The notes beneath the pieces were generated by a model, which was not told the origin of the DNA, did not search any database, and was given only the letters and a program-made list of their open reading frames with translations. Shown here piece after piece: positions 62,011-64,000 of a stretch of 64,000 nt of DNA. Numbering within the stretch: position 1 is the first letter of the stretch; every line of letters starts with the position of its first letter. Position numbers and translations under genes: made by a program. Origin of the DNA: Prochlorococcus sp. AG-347-L20 (GTDB taxonomy: Bacteria; Cyanobacteriota; Cyanobacteriia; PCC-6307; Cyanobiaceae); assembly GCA_003281225.1 (NCBI GenBank), contig QCCP01000001.1, positions 1-64,000 on the forward strand, written 5' to 3'.

Positions 62011-64000
62011 TTAATTCTTCGACGTCGCAAGTAATCTCAACAGGCATTGGAGATACTTTCCAAATAGATTTACAGTATTCTCTAATAGATCTATCTGAAG
62101 AAAAATATCCTGATCTAGCAGTATTTAATAATGCCATTTTATTCCAAGATTTTTTATTGTTCCAGCACTCACTGACCACATCCTGTTTATTTAAGTAATC
62201 TTCAAAGTCAGCCATAACAAAAAATGGGTCATATCCTGTAAGGCTATTTAATAAAGGTTTAAATAATTCTTTATCCCCATTGCTAAAGTGGCCAATTTCA
62301 ATTAGGCGTATAACCTCTTTGAGTTCTGGACATTGATCAATATAAGTTTTTGGAGAGTAATTATTATTTTTTAAGTCCATTATTTCTGTTTCAGTTTTAC
62401 CAAAAAGAAAGAAATTCTCTTTTTTCACAAGATCTCTTAATTCCACATTTGCTCCATCTAAGGTTCCAATTGTTAACGCTCCATTCATGGCAAACTTCAT
62501 ATTTCCAGTTCCAGATGCTTCTTTTCCAGCAGTTGAGATTTGTTCTGACAGATCCGTTGCAGGATAAACTATTTCACCAAGTTTAACGTTGTAGTCTGGT
62601 AGAAAAACGACTCTTAATAAGCCATCCATATCGGGATCAGAATTAACTACATCAGCAATACCATTAATGAATCTAATCATCAGCTTTGCCATAAAGTAAC
62701 CTGGCGCTGCTTTACCTCCGAATATTATTGTTCTGGGGACTTCATATTTGTTTGTACCATTTTTAATTCTTAAATATTGGGCAATAATTTGTAGGGCGTT
62801 TAAATGTTGCCTTTTATATTGATGAATTCTTTTGACTTGAACATCAAATAAACTAGATGGATCTACCAGTATTCCAGTTTTTGAATGGATAAAGTTAGAT
62901 AATTTTCTTTTGCCATTTAGTTTGGTTTCCTCAAATTTCTGCAAAAAATCGTTGTCATCTTTTTTTTCCTCTAACTTCTTAAGAAGTTCCATATTTGTAA
63001 TCCAGTTTGGACCAACTTCTTCTTCTAAAAGGTTCGATAGTGATGTATTAGATAACGCAACCCATCTCCTTGGTGTAACTCCATTAGTTACATTTGTAAA
63101 TTTTTCAGGCCACAGAGCTGCGAATTCAGGCAGAAGTTGTCTTTTTATTAGATCTGAGTGGAGAGCTGCAACACCATTTATGTGATGTGCTCCGATGGTA
63201 GCTAAATGAGCCATCCGAACTGATTTAGAGCCTTCTTCATCAATTATTGAGAGTTTTTGAAGGATCTTGTCATCACCAGGATAACGTAGTCTTAATTGTT
63301 GTAGAAATCTCCAATTAATTTCATAAATTATTTCTAGATGACGAGGAAGAAGATCATTAAATAACCCTAAATCCCATTTTTCTAAAGCTTCTGGTAGTAA
63401 TGTATGGTTAGTGTAAGCAACTGAAGAGGTTGTTATGTTCCAAGCTTTATCCCAACCTATTTGATATTGGTCAATAAGAAGTCTCATTAATTCTGCAACT
63501 GCTATGGCAGGATGGGTATCATTCAATTGAACTGTCCAATGCTTAGGGAATTCTGTTATTGCTATGGATCTTTTTTCAAGACTTCTCAACATATCCTGAA
63601 GAGAACAACTTACAAAAAAGTGTTGTTGTTTGAGTCTTAATCTTCTACCTTCGTCAGTTCCATCATTTGGATATAGAACTTTTGAAAGAGTTTCAGATGC
63701 AACTTTTTCTTCGACTGCACCATAATAATCACCAATATTGAATGCATAAAAGTCAAAACTTTCTGTTGCATCAGCTCTCCATAATCTTAATCTGTCACAC
63801 GTATTGACTCTGTATCCTAAAACTGGAACATCATGAGGAACTCCAATTGCATGTTCCGAAGGAATCCATCTTGATCTGTAGTTTCCTTTATCATCTCTAT
63901 AACTTTCAGTTCTCCCTCCAAAACCTACGAAACATGATTCGTCTGGTTGAGGAAGTTCCCACGGCCATCCACCTTTCAACCATTTGTCAGTTACTTCAAC
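62003..64000 (-). CDS. glgP: glycogen phosphorylase (partial, C-terminal part)
   Basis: Glycogen phosphorylase releases glucose-1-phosphate from stored glycogen, the night-time carbon reserve. The frame is open to the right edge, so the N-terminal part is missing; about 665 residues are present. Signatures include G-W-P-W-E-L-P near the edge, L-N-D-T-H-P-A-I-A-V-A-E-L, N-V-T-N-G-V-T-P-R-R-W, Y-K-R-Q-H-L-N, G-K-A-A-P-G-Y-F-M-A-K and the PLP-lysine region E-A-S-G-T-G-N-M-K-F-A-M-N-G-A. It is convergent with the cysteine-motif protein. Confidence 0.95.
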   Translation of the reverse strand, partial: VEVTDKWLKGGWPWELPQPDESCFVGFGGRTESYRDDKGNYRSRWIPSEHAIGVPHDVPVLGYRVNTCDRLRLWRADATESFDFYAFNIGDYYGAVEEKVASETLSKVLYPNDGTDEGRRLRLKQQHFFVSCSLQDMLRSLEKRSIAITEFPKHWTVQLNDTHPAIAVAELMRLLIDQYQIGWDKAWNITTSSVAYTNHTLLPEALEKWDLGLFNDLLPRHLEIIYEINWRFLQQLRLRYPGDDKILQKLSIIDEEGSKSVRMAHLATIGAHHINGVAALHSDLIKRQLLPEFAALWPEKFTNVTNGVTPRRWVALSNTSLSNLLEEEVGPNWITNMELLKKLEEKKDDNDFLQKFEETKLNGKRKLSNFIHSKTGILVDPSSLFDVQVKRIHQYKRQHLNALQIIAQYLRIKNGTNKYEVPRTIIFGGKAAPGYFMAKLMIRFINGIADVVNSDPDMDGLLRVVFLPDYNVKLGEIVYPATDLSEQISTAGKEASGTGNMKFAMNGALTIGTLDGANVELRDLVKKENFFLFGKTETEIMDLKNNNYSPKTYIDQCPELKEVIRLIEIGHFSNGDKELFKPLLNSLTGYDPFFVMADFEDYLNKQDVVSECWNNKKSWNKMALLNTARSGYFSSDRSIREYCKSIWKVSPMPVEITCDVEELTN

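Overview
This window looks like chromosome from a high-light-adapted Prochlorococcus marinus. The DNA is strongly AT-rich and the genes are packed tightly with very short spacers. There are photosynthesis genes (psbZ, psaC, ndhS, an RpaB/Ycf27-type regulator), cyanobacterial or plastid-type conserved genes (Ycf23/DUF561, four-ACT aspartokinase, pseudo-cobalamin gene cobH), and the cyanobacterial gene order tig-clpP-clpX-dnaX. The assignment rests on recognised protein families and gene order; the strain or clade cannot be fixed without a search. Nearly all of the window is coding. I see no insertion sequence, prophage, CRISPR array, rRNA or genomic-island signature, so it reads as core genome.

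Layout. 1-0.9 kb: end of a TPR protein gene, then rplT and rpmI (minus). 0.95-3.8 kb: SpoIID-like protein and a family 2 glycosyltransferase. 3.8-9.2 kb (minus): the protein-quality-control block tig-clpP-clpX followed by dnaX. 9.3-13.3 kb: asd-dapA (lysine/diaminopimelate) and RNase J. 13.3-20.8 kb: tilS, ycf23-like, uvrB, lysC, holA, cobH. 20.8-25.5 kb: mutS, psbZ, ribH, tRNA-Gly(GCC), an NTF2-like protein, a GNAT acetyltransferase. 25.7-31.8 kb: secA, then minus-strand cysE with a GntR-type regulator, infC and miaA. 32-37.5 kb: gyrB, a small SH3-like secreted protein, paired crcB genes, mgtE, a group 2 sigma factor. 37.5-42.4 kb: alpha/beta hydrolase, PfkB sugar kinase, tsaE, ahcY, dedA, ssb. 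42.5-50 kb: mreBCD, rpaB-like regulator, lysS, a small conserved protein, smpB, ruvB, a TPR protein. 50-53 kb: M20 amidohydrolase, a small membrane protein, then a TPP riboswitch and thiC. 53-59 kb: acpP-fabF-tkt (minus), psaC, glmS. 59-64 kb: rimM, ndhS, rnc, RNase P RNA (rnpB), tRNA-Arg(CCU), two unknown conserved proteins, and the 3' part of glgP running off the right edge.

Functional themes are replication and repair (dnaX, holA, ssb, gyrB, uvrB, mutS, ruvB), translation and RNA maturation (rplT, rpmI, infC, lysS, tilS, miaA, tsaE, rimM, smpB, rnc, rnj, rnpB), envelope and shape (mreBCD, SpoIID, glmS, acpP/fabF), aspartate-family amino acids (lysC, asd, dapA), cysteine and methyl-cycle metabolism (cysE, ahcY), and photosynthesis. 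Several genes touch or overlap head to tail (ATGA or TAATG junctions), and four convergent pairs overlap at their 3' ends.

I did not find a convincing undescribed multi-gene system. The observations most worth following up are the degenerate, complementary CrcB pair behind gyrB, the tandem NTK repeat in the trigger factor tail, the G8 tract at the end of rimM, the 43-bp convergent overlap of the PfkB kinase gene with tsaE, the GntR-cysE pairing, and the unknown small conserved genes.
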